A DNA stretch of 64,000 nt, from assembly GCF_001613165.1 (NCBI RefSeq), contig NZ_BDBV01000066.1, forward strand, positions 60,070-124,069, in the 5' to 3' direction. A program made the translations under genes and the position numbers. Below the pieces are notes generated by a model, which did not search any database, was not told the origin of the DNA, and saw nothing but the letters and a program-made list of their open reading frames with translations. Origin of the DNA: Nocardia mexicana NBRC 108244 (GTDB taxonomy: Bacteria; Actinomycetota; Actinomycetes; Mycobacteriales; Mycobacteriaceae). Shown one piece after another: positions 9,343 through 17,089 of the stretch; the first letter of the stretch is position 1; the number at the start of each line of letters is the position of its first letter.

Positions 9343-10413
9343 TTATTTCGCCGCGCGGCGCAGCAGGTGGCGGATCTCCTCGTCCGGGCACGGGGTGCTC
9401 CGGTTCTCCTGCTGGAACGCGCGCCAGAACGCGGACATTGCCGCGGCGGCCGGCGCGTGCCGGGTGAGGAGCGCGGCGGGCCCGTCCCCGATGCCCTCCG
9501 GCGGCTTGCCCTCGGCGATGGCGCGCACCATCGCGGCGCGCGTCTCCCGGTCCTCCGGCCGGAGCCCGTACAGGGCGGTGACCAGCCAGATCACCAGGTA
9601 GGTGGCGATGTAACCGCTGTCGTAGCTCTGGTTCCGATCGAAGAACGCGGTCTCCTCCGGCGCGAGGTCGAATCCGCGCGAGAGCGCGAGGCCGAAGTCG
9701 CCGAAGTAGAGGCGCTGCCCGTCGGTCAGGATGTTCTGGAAGTGCGCGTCGAGATGCAGCAGCCCCCGGCCGTTCATGAACGCGGTTCCTGCGGCCAGTT
9801 CCCGCTCCACCATGGCACAGGACCGGTCGGCGACCTCGCCGCCCGCCTCGATCCGGGTGTTCAGCCACTGGTGCAGGTTCTGCGGGATGTACTCCAGGAA
9901 CAGCACGACGCTCGCCGAAGCGTCCCGCAGCGCCTCGATCCGGTGGCGCACCTGCGGGCGGCCGTCCCAGTAGGCGACGGCGCGATCGATATCGGCGAGT
10001 TCCTCCGGCAGCGGCGTCGTGCCCGGCAGCACCCGCCAGTGATACATCAGCGGGAAGCCCTCGTATTCGGCGGCGAGCACCCAATTCGTCGTCATGATGT
10101 GCACGGCCAGCTCGCGCCAGGCCCCGAAGCCCGCTCCACCGATCAGCCCCACGCCGTAGTGGTAGAACTGCGGCAGGTCGAACACGTTCGCGGTGGAACG
10201 GACGTGCTCCGGACGCCGTTCCAGGTCGGTGAGGGGCACTCGCTTCACGAAGACCGGGGTTCCGGCGACCTCCAGCAGCGCCGACCTCCCGCCGATACCG
10301 GCGCCGATCGGCGCGGCCGCATCCACGAGCTCCCGCAATGCGTGATCGCTGTGCAGCGCCAGGGCCGTGGAGACGGCGCCGTGGGCATGCAGGCGCGACA
10401 TGTCTGCCGTCAT
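9343..10413 (-). CDS. Protein-kinase-fold (aminoglycoside-phosphotransferase-like) protein
   Basis: 356 residues. The kinase catalytic core is visible: HLDAHFQNIL (HxDxxxxN, about residues 224-233) and FGDFGLAL (DFG, about 242-249). An N-terminal nucleotide region contains VFVKRVPLTDLERRP, where the Lys could bind ATP. Glycine-rich loop and hydrophobic spine are weakly conserved. It is closer to the atypical kinase/APH fold than to PknB-type Ser/Thr kinases, and has no membrane anchor. The substrate is unknown. Its ATG overlaps the stop of the MerR gene (ATGA), so the two are translationally coupled and the regulator probably controls this protein. Confidence 0.7.
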   Translation of the reverse strand: MTADMSRLHAHGAVSTALALHSDHALRELVDAAAPIGAGIGGRSALLEVAGTPVFVKRVPLTDLERRPEHVRSTANVFDLPQFYHYGVGLIGGAGFGAWRELAVHIMTTNWVLAAEYEGFPLMYHWRVLPGTTPLPEELADIDRAVAYWDGRPQVRHRIEALRDASASVVLFLEYIPQNLHQWLNTRIEAGGEVADRSCAMVERELAAGTAFMNGRGLLHLDAHFQNILTDGQRLYFGDFGLALSRGFDLAPEETAFFDRNQSYDSGYIATYLVIWLVTALYGLRPEDRETRAAMVRAIAEGKPPEGIGDGPAALLTRHAPAAAAMSAFWRAFQQENRSTPCPDEEIRHLLRRAAK

Positions 10414-11174
10414 TGGCGTGGGATGGGGACGCCCGCGGAGCGGAGTTTCGCCTCGGTGAGCGCCGTCAGGCGAGCCGAGTTCGGTGCCTGGTCCTCGCGG
10501 TGGTTGTTGATCAGCCGGTACTGAGTGGAGGCATGCAGGTTCGTGGGATTCCCCAGCAGCGCGGGGTGGGCGAGATAGTGGTCGGCCATGGCGGTCGCGA
10601 GTTCTTCGATCCTCGGGTCGTCCGGTTCCCAGGTCTCCGCCTCCAGAGCGCGTTTGGTCAGGTCGACGTACCCGGCGTCGTCGAGCCGGTGGTCGAGCTG
10701 GGCCAGGAAGTTGTCGAAACCCTCCGGCATCAGCGCCCGGGTCAGTACCAGGGCCTCGCGCTGGGCGGCCACGTAGTCGGGACCGAAGCCGAGGGCGGAC
10801 ATGCGGTCCAGGATCGCGCAGGCACGGTCGGGCAGCAGGGCTCGGTCGCCGTCGGCCAGACGGTGCAGCGTGTCGCGCCGCGCGATCAGGTCGGCGATCC
10901 GATCGGTCAGCTGCTGCTCGGCGGCGACGAGCGCGGCCGCGAACTGCTCGGCGTCGGCGTCGAGCAAAGGGCCGATCTCGGCCAGCGGCACGCCGGCGGT
11001 GGCCAGCGTCCGAATCTGCACCAGCCGCAACAACTCTGCCGACCCGTACCGCCGGTAGCCGGAGCTGTCGCGTTCCGGCTCCTCGACCAGGCCGAGCTTG
11101 TGGTAGTGCCGCACCGTCTTCACCGTGACGCCGACGAACGCCGCCGCCTGGCCGATCGTGACCTCGTGCCTCAT
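10410..11174 (-). CDS. MerR-family transcriptional regulator with large C-terminal domain
   Basis: 254 residues. The N-terminal MerR winged helix is clear (EVTIGQAAAFVGVTVKTVRHYHKLGLVEEPERDSSGYRRYG, residues 3-43), then a dimerisation coiled coil (about 75-110). A C-terminal region of about 140 residues resembles the TipA-like/TAS sensor length. No Cys pattern for metal sensing is present, so a drug or other organic ligand is more likely. The ATG at 11174 fits the family start. Coupled downstream to the kinase-like gene by a 4-bp overlap; the serine-hydrolase gene lies 68 bp upstream on the same strand. Confidence 0.85.
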   Translation of the reverse strand: MRHEVTIGQAAAFVGVTVKTVRHYHKLGLVEEPERDSSGYRRYGSAELLRLVQIRTLATAGVPLAEIGPLLDADAEQFAAALVAAEQQLTDRIADLIARRDTLHRLADGDRALLPDRACAILDRMSALGFGPDYVAAQREALVLTRALMPEGFDNFLAQLDHRLDDAGYVDLTKRALEAETWEPDDPRIEELATAMADHYLAHPALLGNPTNLHASTQYRLINNHREDQAPNSARLTALTEAKLRSAGVPIPRQ

Positions 11175-11242
11175 TTGTTCAGCCTGCCTTGTGCTCGGCG
11201 ACCGTGCACACGATCGCCGAGCTGATGGACGGTCACAGATGT

Positions 11243-12400
11243 TCAGTCCGTCGGCTGAGCGGGTTCGGCCTGCCCACCGAAAAACTTGTCTACGAGCCGC
11301 AGTTGGGCGCTCCGGAATCCTGTCGCGTTGGACAGGTCCGCGTCGTCCACATAGTTCAGCGCCCCGGTCAGGGTCTTGCTGCCGTCCGGTGTGCTGTACA
11401 TCAGCGCGAAAGCGCCCACGTTGCCGCCGTTGTGGGTGATGACGGTGCCGGAGCCGGTGTCCCACACGAACACTCCCAGGCCGTAGTCCATGTTCGGGAT
11501 GCCCGTCGGGTGCGGCGTGCGCATTTCGGCGAGCAGCTCGGCGGGCAGCAGCTTGCCGCCGTTCAGCGCGGAGATGAAGGTGTGCAGATCTTGGATGGTC
11601 GAGATCATGTCACCGCCGGTGCAGATCCAGGACGGGTTGTAGCGGGACACTTCGACCGTCTGCTGCCGGCCGCCGTCCTCGTACCGGTAGTAGGCGCCGG
11701 CGTGCGGCTCGGGGATCTCCGCCGAAATGTCCGGCACGACCGTGCCCGACAGTCCGAGCGGCCCCAGGATCCGCCGCTGCATCTCCTCTACGAGCGAGCG
11801 GCCGGTGACCTTCTCGATCAGCAGCCGGGCCAGCACGTAGTTGGTGTTGGAATAGCTCCAGCCCGCACCCGGCTCGAACCGCACCGGCCGGGACAACGAC
11901 AACCGCACCAGCTCCTCGGGTCGGTAGGTCCGGAATCGGTTGTCCAGCCACTCTTTACCCGTCGTGCCGAAGGGGAGGGGGACCCCCATCACGACCGTCC
12001 CGTCGTCGTAGACCTCGCCGGTGAAGTTGAACAGCCCGCTGGTGTGCTGCAACAGCATCCGCACCGTGATCCGCTCGTCCAGCTCGAATTCGGGCAGATA
12101 GCCCGCCACCGGGTTGTCCAGCCCGATCGCGCCCTCGCCCACCAACTGCAGCACCAGAGTCGCGGTGAAAGTCTTTGTGTTGCTGCCGATCCGGACATGC
12201 CCGTCGATCGGCGGCTTAGCGGTCCCGCCCAGCTCGCTCAGCCCGGCGCTGCCGACCCACTCGCCCCGCTCGTCGTGCACGCGCAGCGTGACCCCGGTGC
12301 AGCCGGCTTCGACGATCTCCTCGATCGCCCGCTGCAACTCCGGGCGTTCCTGCCCGCCATCGTTCAGGACTTCGGCGCTCGTGCGGTTCGTGATGGACAT
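11243..12400 (-). CDS. Serine hydrolase, beta-lactamase/DD-peptidase (class C-like) family
   Basis: 385 residues. All three active-site motifs of the family are visible: SNTK (SxxK), YSNTNY (YxN) and HNGGNVG (H-x-G). No signal peptide is apparent, so it is likely cytoplasmic, like EstB-type esterases, rather than a secreted beta-lactamase. The substrate is unknown. The ATG at 12400 is preceded by GAGGAG at 8 bases; an in-frame GTG three codons earlier lacks spacing. It heads a minus-strand set with the MerR and kinase-like genes, and an inverted repeat lies 68 bp upstream of the start. Confidence 0.85.
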   Translation of the reverse strand: MSITNRTSAEVLNDGGQERPELQRAIEEIVEAGCTGVTLRVHDERGEWVGSAGLSELGGTAKPPIDGHVRIGSNTKTFTATLVLQLVGEGAIGLDNPVAGYLPEFELDERITVRMLLQHTSGLFNFTGEVYDDGTVVMGVPLPFGTTGKEWLDNRFRTYRPEELVRLSLSRPVRFEPGAGWSYSNTNYVLARLLIEKVTGRSLVEEMQRRILGPLGLSGTVVPDISAEIPEPHAGAYYRYEDGGRQQTVEVSRYNPSWICTGGDMISTIQDLHTFISALNGGKLLPAELLAEMRTPHPTGIPNMDYGLGVFVWDTGSGTVITHNGGNVGAFALMYSTPDGSKTLTGALNYVDDADLSNATGFRSAQLRLVDKFFGGQAEPAQPTD

Positions 12401-12468
12401 GATGACCACTCCTCGAGTCAGTTACTCCGGCTCGGTGTATTCCGTGCCGCTGCGACGAGCGTGCGCCC

Positions 12469-12481
12469 TGACCCAAGGTCA
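12469..12481. promoter_or_regulatory. Inverted repeat, candidate MerR operator
   Basis: TGACC-CAA-GGTCA is a perfect 5-bp-arm dyad in the promoter region of the serine hydrolase gene. MerR regulators bind dyads between widely spaced -35 and -10 elements. Here TTGACC on the minus strand overlaps the dyad and could serve as the -35. The assignment rests only on position and symmetry. Confidence 0.35.
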
Positions 12482-12560
12482 ACCTCAACTGTGATCCAAG
12501 TCACTCTCATCCGGTGGTCGGTGCAGAACGTGGCCTTTGCGGTGGGCTTGGCCGTGGCGG

Positions 12561-13316
12561 TCAGTCGGTGTGCAGGACGAAGAAGAGGAAGCAGAGGAAT
12601 CTGTTGTCGGGGCTCTCGCCGAGCACCTCGGGGATCAGATCGCGAGCGGCGGGCAGGGCCGGTGGTTCGCTGATGGTGCTGATACGGAAGCCTGCCGCGG
12701 CGAAGGCGTCGGTCATCGCGTGCAATGGCCGGTCCCAGAAACTCAGGCGGGCAGTCTGCCCGCCCATGGTCCATTCATCGATCCGATTGCGGATTCCGAA
12801 GTAGTTGGTCGAATTCCCGGCCAAGCGCTGCCCGAGGAAATTGGCGAAGGGGTGCTCGACCGAGGCGACGAGGCGACCGCCGGGGACCAGCACGCGTCGC
12901 AGCTCGGACAGAGTCGGTCCCCAGTCCTGCAGGTAGTGCAGCACAAGGGACGCGACGACGTCGTCGAATGCACCGTCGGGAAACGGCAGTGGGTCGGCCA
13001 AGTCAGCGACCCGCAGGTCCGCCTCGGCGCCGAGGCGTCGTCGCGCATGCTCCAGCATCCGGGCACTCGCATCGATTCCGGTCACGTCGGCGCCACGCTC
13101 GCGCAGCGCGGCGAACAGCGGACCCGAGCCGCAACCGGCGTCGAGGATCCGCCGCCCGGTCACGTCGCCGGTGAGGTCCAGGATCGCGGGACGGTTGTAG
13201 TGCGCATGGAGGACGCCGGTCTCGTTTTCGGCCGTGTAGCCCTCGGCGATGCTGTCGTAGCCGCTCCCCCGGGCCGAATCAGTGGAAAATGCACGATCGT
13301 CTGGAGCCGATGTCAT
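12561..13316 (-). CDS. Class I SAM-dependent methyltransferase
   Basis: 251 residues. The SAM-binding motif I is canonical (RRILDAGCGSGPLFAAL, about residues 51-67). Motif II acidic residue follows (VTGIDAS), then LRVADLADPLPFPDGAFDDVVASLVLHYL (motifs III-IV). It is a UbiE/Methyltransf_11-like fold; the acceptor is unknown. ATG 13316 was taken because an in-frame TTG three codons upstream is weaker. It is divergent from the TmrB-like gene with only 26 bp between starts, so the promoters overlap. Confidence 0.85.
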   Translation of the reverse strand: MTSAPDDRAFSTDSARGSGYDSIAEGYTAENETGVLHAHYNRPAILDLTGDVTGRRILDAGCGSGPLFAALRERGADVTGIDASARMLEHARRRLGAEADLRVADLADPLPFPDGAFDDVVASLVLHYLQDWGPTLSELRRVLVPGGRLVASVEHPFANFLGQRLAGNSTNYFGIRNRIDEWTMGGQTARLSFWDRPLHAMTDAFAAAGFRISTISEPPALPAARDLIPEVLGESPDNRFLCFLFFVLHTD

Positions 13317-13342
13317 GCGCCCCAACGTATAGTGTCGGCGGC

Positions 13343-13888
13343 ATGATCATCTGGCTGAACGGGACGTTCGGGGCCGGAAAGACCACCACGGCACGTGAAT
13401 TGGCCACGCTGCTGCCTGGATCGCGGGTCTTCGATACCGAGACGGTCGGGTTCATGCTTCGCCATGTCCTCGCTTCGGAACCTGTCCGGGATTTTCAGGA
13501 CTGGCAGCCCTGGCGCGCGCTCGTGGTCGCCACGGCCACACAGATTCTCGACTACGTCGGCGGCGTCCTCATCGTTCCCCAGTCCGTTCTCGTCCACCAG
13601 TACTGGCGGGAGATCCGCACCGGACTCGAAAATGCCGGCGTCCCTTTGCATCACTTCGTTCTTCACGCCGAGCGCGACGAGTTGCTCCGCCGCATCGAAA
13701 CCGACGCCATCGAGCCCGGCGCGCGACAGTGGCGGCTGGAGCATCTCGAGGACTACGACGCTGCTCGCGCATGGCACGGTCGGGAGGCCCACATCATCGA
13801 CACCACGGGCCTGCAGCCACACCAGGTCGCTACCCGCATCGCTGCCGAGGCGGGAGTACCCGGAGGGAACGGCCGTGGTGAAACCTAG
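13343..13888 (+). CDS. TmrB-like ATP-binding protein
   Basis: 181 residues beginning MIIWLNGTFGAGKTTTA, a P-loop at residues 5-14. The body (VFDTETVGFMLRHV, DFQDWQPWRALVV, GGVLIVPQSVLVHQYW, HHFVLHAERDELLRRI) aligns by eye with Bacillus TmrB. That membrane-associated ATP-binding protein confers tunicamycin resistance, probably by binding the drug. Whether this one binds tunicamycin-like nucleosides is unproven; many actinobacterial homologues are uncharacterised. A TATAGT (13328-13333) sits about 10 bases before the ATG, so the transcript may be nearly leaderless. Confidence 0.75.
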   Translation: MIIWLNGTFGAGKTTTARELATLLPGSRVFDTETVGFMLRHVLASEPVRDFQDWQPWRALVVATATQILDYVGGVLIVPQSVLVHQYWREIRTGLENAGVPLHHFVLHAERDELLRRIETDAIEPGARQWRLEHLEDYDAARAWHGREAHIIDTTGLQPHQVATRIAAEAGVPGGNGRGET

Positions 13889-13905
13889 TGCGACGCATGC
13901 GCTCA

Positions 13906-14130
13906 TCAGCTCGACCGCACCCTGTTGACAGCCAGTGCGGCGCGGCCGCGTGGGTTGATCTGCCAGCGGCCGCGGGTTCGGTTGCGGACGACCAAGCCCC
14001 GAGCATCCAAGCAGGCCAGGGTATTTCGGGTGGTCCACCCGGTCAGGGACGCATCGCGGCCGATCTGCGCAACGGTCAGAACTCCCCCGTGGGCGAGAAC
14101 CGACAGCACCGCTACCTCCGCCGCCTTCAC
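13906..14130 (-). CDS. Small winged-helix protein
   Basis: 74 residues from a GTG at 14130. The body (AAEVAVLSVLAHGGVLTVAQIGRDASLTGWTTRNTLACLDARGLVVRNRTRGRWQINPRGRAAL) has the helix-turn-helix and wing pattern of MarR/ROK-like DNA-binding domains, with nothing else attached. Its start overlaps the stop of the upstream small gene (GTGA), so the two are a coupled pair. Confidence 0.6.
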   Translation of the reverse strand: MKAAEVAVLSVLAHGGVLTVAQIGRDASLTGWTTRNTLACLDARGLVVRNRTRGRWQINPRGRAALAVNRVRSS

Positions 14131-14429
14131 GCCTCGGCTCCCAGGTCCGCCCAGCGATCGAACGACATTCGCGGGCAAGCGGTTTCGATACCCGAGATGT
14201 GCATTATCGCGTCGAACTCCAACGCGTTCAGATGGTTCGGAGCCGGGATCAGCACGACATCGACGTCCGAGGTGCGAACCTGGTCGACCAGGCGAAGCAT
14301 CGAGTCCTCGGGCCACACCAGCTCATATCCGAGCCGACGAGCCAGCCGACGCAGCAGCGCCGCATCCCATTCCGGCGAACTCGATACGTCGGGATCGATC
14401 CACCCCAGCGCCGTTGGTCGGCACCTCAT
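14127..14429 (-). CDS. Small hypothetical protein coupled to a winged-helix gene
   Basis: 100 residues (RRLARRLGYELVWPEDSMLRLVDQVRTSDVDVVLIPAPNHLNALEFDAIMHISGIETACPRMSFDRW). The pattern suggests a short alpha/beta fold like the N-terminal half of a resolvase domain (a strand, then VDVVLIPAPNHL as a second strand-loop), but the catalytic Ser and Arg set is not visible. The function is unknown. The stop overlaps the next start by 4 bp. Confidence 0.55.
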   Translation of the reverse strand: MRCRPTALGWIDPDVSSSPEWDAALLRRLARRLGYELVWPEDSMLRLVDQVRTSDVDVVLIPAPNHLNALEFDAIMHISGIETACPRMSFDRWADLGAEA

Positions 14430-14676
14430 GACCTACCCCGCATACCGCTGAATTCACCGATCGAATCCGGTCGTGTGGGTGATTCTTTCGTCATTATCCA
14501 GCCCTCGTTCGAATGGTTTGCCGTTGTCGCCGAGCATGGTCCGAACACCCGAGGACGGACACGCCGACGCCGCAAGCTTTCGAAATTCGCGCGAAATGCC
14601 AGGACTTGTCATGTGAAAGCGGCTAGCGTTGTCACCTGGCGGGACAAACTTGGCATCGCACAGGGGACGGGACACT

Positions 14677-15597
14677 ATGACCGATGTGACCGAAGCGACC
14701 GAGGACGACGAAACCGAAGACACCCGAAGCACATTGCCGCGTCGCCAATTGGGCAGATTGCTCAGGGAGGCCCGCGAGGCCATGGGAATGACCACCGAGA
14801 CGGCGGCGCGAGCCATGGGGTGCAGCAAGAACGCCGTGAGCCAGCTAGAGCTGGGCCGAGTTCAACGAATCCGAGAACGAGATATCCGGGATTACTGCGA
14901 CCTGTACGGCATCGAAGATGAAAAGCGCGATTTTGCAATGGAGTTGGCCCGGCAGAAACCGGTCCGATCATGGCTGCACGGGTACGACGACATCATTTCG
15001 TCGAAGTTCAATCTGTACACCCAGTTGGAGTCTGCCGCGAGTGCACTCGCGATCTTCCAATCGTTGATGATTCCTGGGCTCTTGCAGACATCCGACTACG
15101 CGACCGCCGTAGGTCGCCAGTTCTACACCAACGAAGCGGACGTCGAGCGGAGCGTCAATCTTCGGCTGAAGCGGCAGCACCTTCTGATCAGGACTCGAAA
15201 ACCGTTGCAGATCAACGTGATTATCACGGAATCGGTCCTCCGGACGATGGTCGGCAGCCCCTCGGTCATGTCGGCTCAGCTCCGTCATGCCGTAGCACTG
15301 GCCGCCCGCGACAACGTAACCATCCGGCTGCTGCCGCACCGTGCCGGTCTCCCGCTCGGGTACGGAGCCGCGCCGTTCATCGTCTTGACCTTCCCGAAGG
15401 ACGGGCGTGGTAGACCGATCGAGCCGTCGACCGTTTTCGCCGAGAACGTCGCCACCGGCGACGTCTACCTGGAACGCCGGGAAGACGTCCGGCGGTGCCG
15501 TGAGGCGTTCGATAAGCTGTTCAGGGCATCGTTGGATGCAGGTCCGACACGGGATCTGATGAGAGAGGCTGCAAACAACTATGACCGATTCCGTTGA
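14677..15597 (+). CDS. XRE-family regulator with DUF5753 domain
   Basis: 306 residues. After an acidic head, an XRE helix-turn-helix (LGRLLREAREAMGMTTETAARAMGCSKNAVSQLELGR, about residues 26-62) is followed by the DUF5753 domain. That domain shows its usual signatures: FQSLMIPGLLQTSDYA, LRLKRQHLL, ITESVLRTMVG and IRLLPHRAG. This type pairs with small DUF397 proteins in nearly all filamentous actinomycetes, where the pair acts in developmental or antibiotic control. The start is the ATG preceded by GGGGACGGGA. The last 17 bases overlap the DUF397 gene. Confidence 0.9.
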   Translation: MTDVTEATEDDETEDTRSTLPRRQLGRLLREAREAMGMTTETAARAMGCSKNAVSQLELGRVQRIRERDIRDYCDLYGIEDEKRDFAMELARQKPVRSWLHGYDDIISSKFNLYTQLESAASALAIFQSLMIPGLLQTSDYATAVGRQFYTNEADVERSVNLRLKRQHLLIRTRKPLQINVIITESVLRTMVGSPSVMSAQLRHAVALAARDNVTIRLLPHRAGLPLGYGAAPFIVLTFPKDGRGRPIEPSTVFAENVATGDVYLERREDVRRCREAFDKLFRASLDAGPTRDLMREAANNYDRFR

Positions 15598-15796
15598 CCT
15601 CCCGGGTGCGCACTGGCGTAAGTCCAGCTACAGCGGCGGCAACAGCGAATGCGTAGAGGTCGCCTTAATGAAAGACATTGTCGGCGTTCGAGATTCGAAG
15701 AACCCAGACGGCCCGACCCTCGCCTTCACCCCGACCGAGTGGGCCGCCTTCACCACCGGCATCCGAAACAACAAGTACAACAACCCTCCAGCCTGA
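15581..15796 (+). CDS. DUF397 small partner protein
   Basis: 71 residues with the family signature: HWRKSSYSGGNSECVEVA, VGVRDSKNPDGPTLAFTPTEWAAF. It overlaps the XRE-DUF5753 gene by 17 bp, the standard arrangement. Partner proteins of this kind are thought to antagonise or assist the XRE regulator. It is complete and of normal length. Confidence 0.92.
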   Translation: MTDSVDLPGAHWRKSSYSGGNSECVEVALMKDIVGVRDSKNPDGPTLAFTPTEWAAFTTGIRNNKYNNPPA

Positions 15797-15937
15797 CCAC
15801 CAACGGCTGTGCAGGGTTGCATAAGTCTTCCATCGGTGCCACCGATCGAAACCGATGCACCGAAGATGCTGTGGGCGTTGGGTTTCCAGTTCGAACAGCC
15901 CGGCATCGATCCATGGGGCCGCGGGCTCTGCTCGGGC

Positions 15938-16588
15938 CTATTGCCTCGGCTGCTCGGCGAGGGCGGCGCGGACGAGGGCGCGGGCTGCCCAGGCCATGGT
16001 TTCGATGGCGGGTTCGGGGTCGAGGCCTGCGGTGTCGCGCATCGTGATCATGGCCTCGGCGCCGAACACCATGGTCATGGCGTGCACGAGTCGCTGGAAG
16101 CGGTTGTCGCCCAGCTGTTCTCGTAGTGGTTCGAGTGCGAGGGCCGCCATGTCGAGCCGGTTGGTACCGCGTGTGGGAATGCGCTCGGATTCAGGGGTGT
16201 CCAGCTGGGCGAACCAGCGGTCGGAGGCAGCGCGGACCACCTCGCGCCACACCACTTCATCGCCGAGCTGGGCTGTCGCCAATGCACGCACGACGATGTC
16301 GACGCGTTCTTCCGGATCCGCGGGCAGGTCTTCGAAGCTCACATCGCGGGCGGCCCAGGTTTGCATGATCGCCACGTCGGCCCACAGCGACTGCCGATTG
16401 GGAAAGTAGCGATGCGCGGTCGCCAGCGACACCTTCGCCGCGGCGGCGACCTGGGCGACGGTCGGGGACTGCCCCTCGCGGGCCAGGGCGATGGCGGCGT
16501 CGATCAGCGCCCGCCGGGTTCGTTGCTTCTGGTTTTCTCTCCCGCCGACAACGAAACCCTCTTGACGTGAGTAGCTCATACTCATCAT
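15938..16588 (-). CDS. TetR-family repressor
   Basis: 216 residues. The N-terminal TetR helix-turn-helix is at about 20-65 (TRRALIDAAIALAREGQSPTVAQVAAAAKVSLATAHRYFPNRQSLW). The ligand-binding domain is helical and unassigned. There is no Shine-Dalgarno before the tandem ATG codons at 16588/16585, and the start lies inside dyad repeats, so the message may be leaderless and autoregulated. It is divergent from a SnoaL-like gene that is the obvious target. Confidence 0.85.
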   Translation of the reverse strand: MMSMSYSRQEGFVVGGRENQKQRTRRALIDAAIALAREGQSPTVAQVAAAAKVSLATAHRYFPNRQSLWADVAIMQTWAARDVSFEDLPADPEERVDIVVRALATAQLGDEVVWREVVRAASDRWFAQLDTPESERIPTRGTNRLDMAALALEPLREQLGDNRFQRLVHAMTMVFGAEAMITMRDTAGLDPEPAIETMAWAARALVRAALAEQPRQ

Positions 16589-16605
16589 GATAATCAGGTA
16601 CTCAT
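16568..16605. promoter_or_regulatory. Dyad repeats between TetR and SnoaL-like genes (candidate operator)
   Basis: TGAGTA (16568-16573) and TACTCA (16579-16584) form a dyad with a 5-bp spacer across the TetR start. A second TACTCA occurs at 16599-16604, and TGAT-A-ATCA (16588-16596) lies between. Such clustered half-sites in a 41-bp divergent gap are typical TetR self-regulation sites; the exact operator needs binding data. Confidence 0.5.
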
Positions 16606-16629
16606 AAACAGGTTTGGGGAGGGATCACC

Positions 16630-17040
16630 ATGACTCGTGATGAGATGGACGCGCTGTTCGACCAGCACTGTGCCGCCGAGGCGGCCAAGGACGCGGCCGC
16701 CGCGGCCGCCACCCTGACTCCCGACGCCGAGCACGACGTCGTCGGCGACCCACAGGGCGTACTGCGGGATCGGTCGGCCATCATCGAGCGCTACCGCGGG
16801 CTGTTCGATGCGCTCACCGAGGAAAAGTTCGTCACGCTACACCGCTACTACGGCGACGATTTCTTCGTCGACGACTCGCAGTGGTCCGGCCGTGTTCCCG
16901 GCACGTTCGTCGGGATTCCGGGCGGAAACCGTCCGCTGACCTTCCGCATTCTGCACGTGTGCGAGGTCCGCGACGGCAAGATCAGCCGCGAAAACGTCTG
17001 GCTCGACTTCGCGGCCATCATGCAGCAGCTCGCCGTGTGA
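16630..17040 (+). CDS. SnoaL-like / NTF2-fold protein
   Basis: 136 residues (DEMDALFDQHCAAEAAKDAAAAAATLTPDAEHDVVGDPQGVLRDRSAIIERYRGLFDAL...VCEVRDGKISRENVWLDFAAIMQQL). This is the cone-shaped NTF2/SnoaL fold used by polyketide cyclases and many small hydrolases or binding proteins. Catalytic residues cannot be assigned. GGGGAGGGATCACC precedes the ATG. Probably controlled by the adjoining TetR. Confidence 0.75.
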   Translation: MTRDEMDALFDQHCAAEAAKDAAAAAATLTPDAEHDVVGDPQGVLRDRSAIIERYRGLFDALTEEKFVTLHRYYGDDFFVDDSQWSGRVPGTFVGIPGGNRPLTFRILHVCEVRDGKISRENVWLDFAAIMQQLAV

Positions 17041-17089
17041 GCAACGACGTCATGCCTTGCCGAATTCCGGTCGTTCCCAGCACAACCCA

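Noticed and set aside
11243..12400. Secreted beta-lactamase
   Set aside because: The three active-site motifs are present but no signal peptide is seen, so an antibiotic-resistance call is not justified.
15781..15819. CAACCCT / AGGGTTG inverted repeat after the DUF397 gene as terminator
   Set aside because: The arms are only 7 bp with a 25-nt loop and no T-run; too weak to call.
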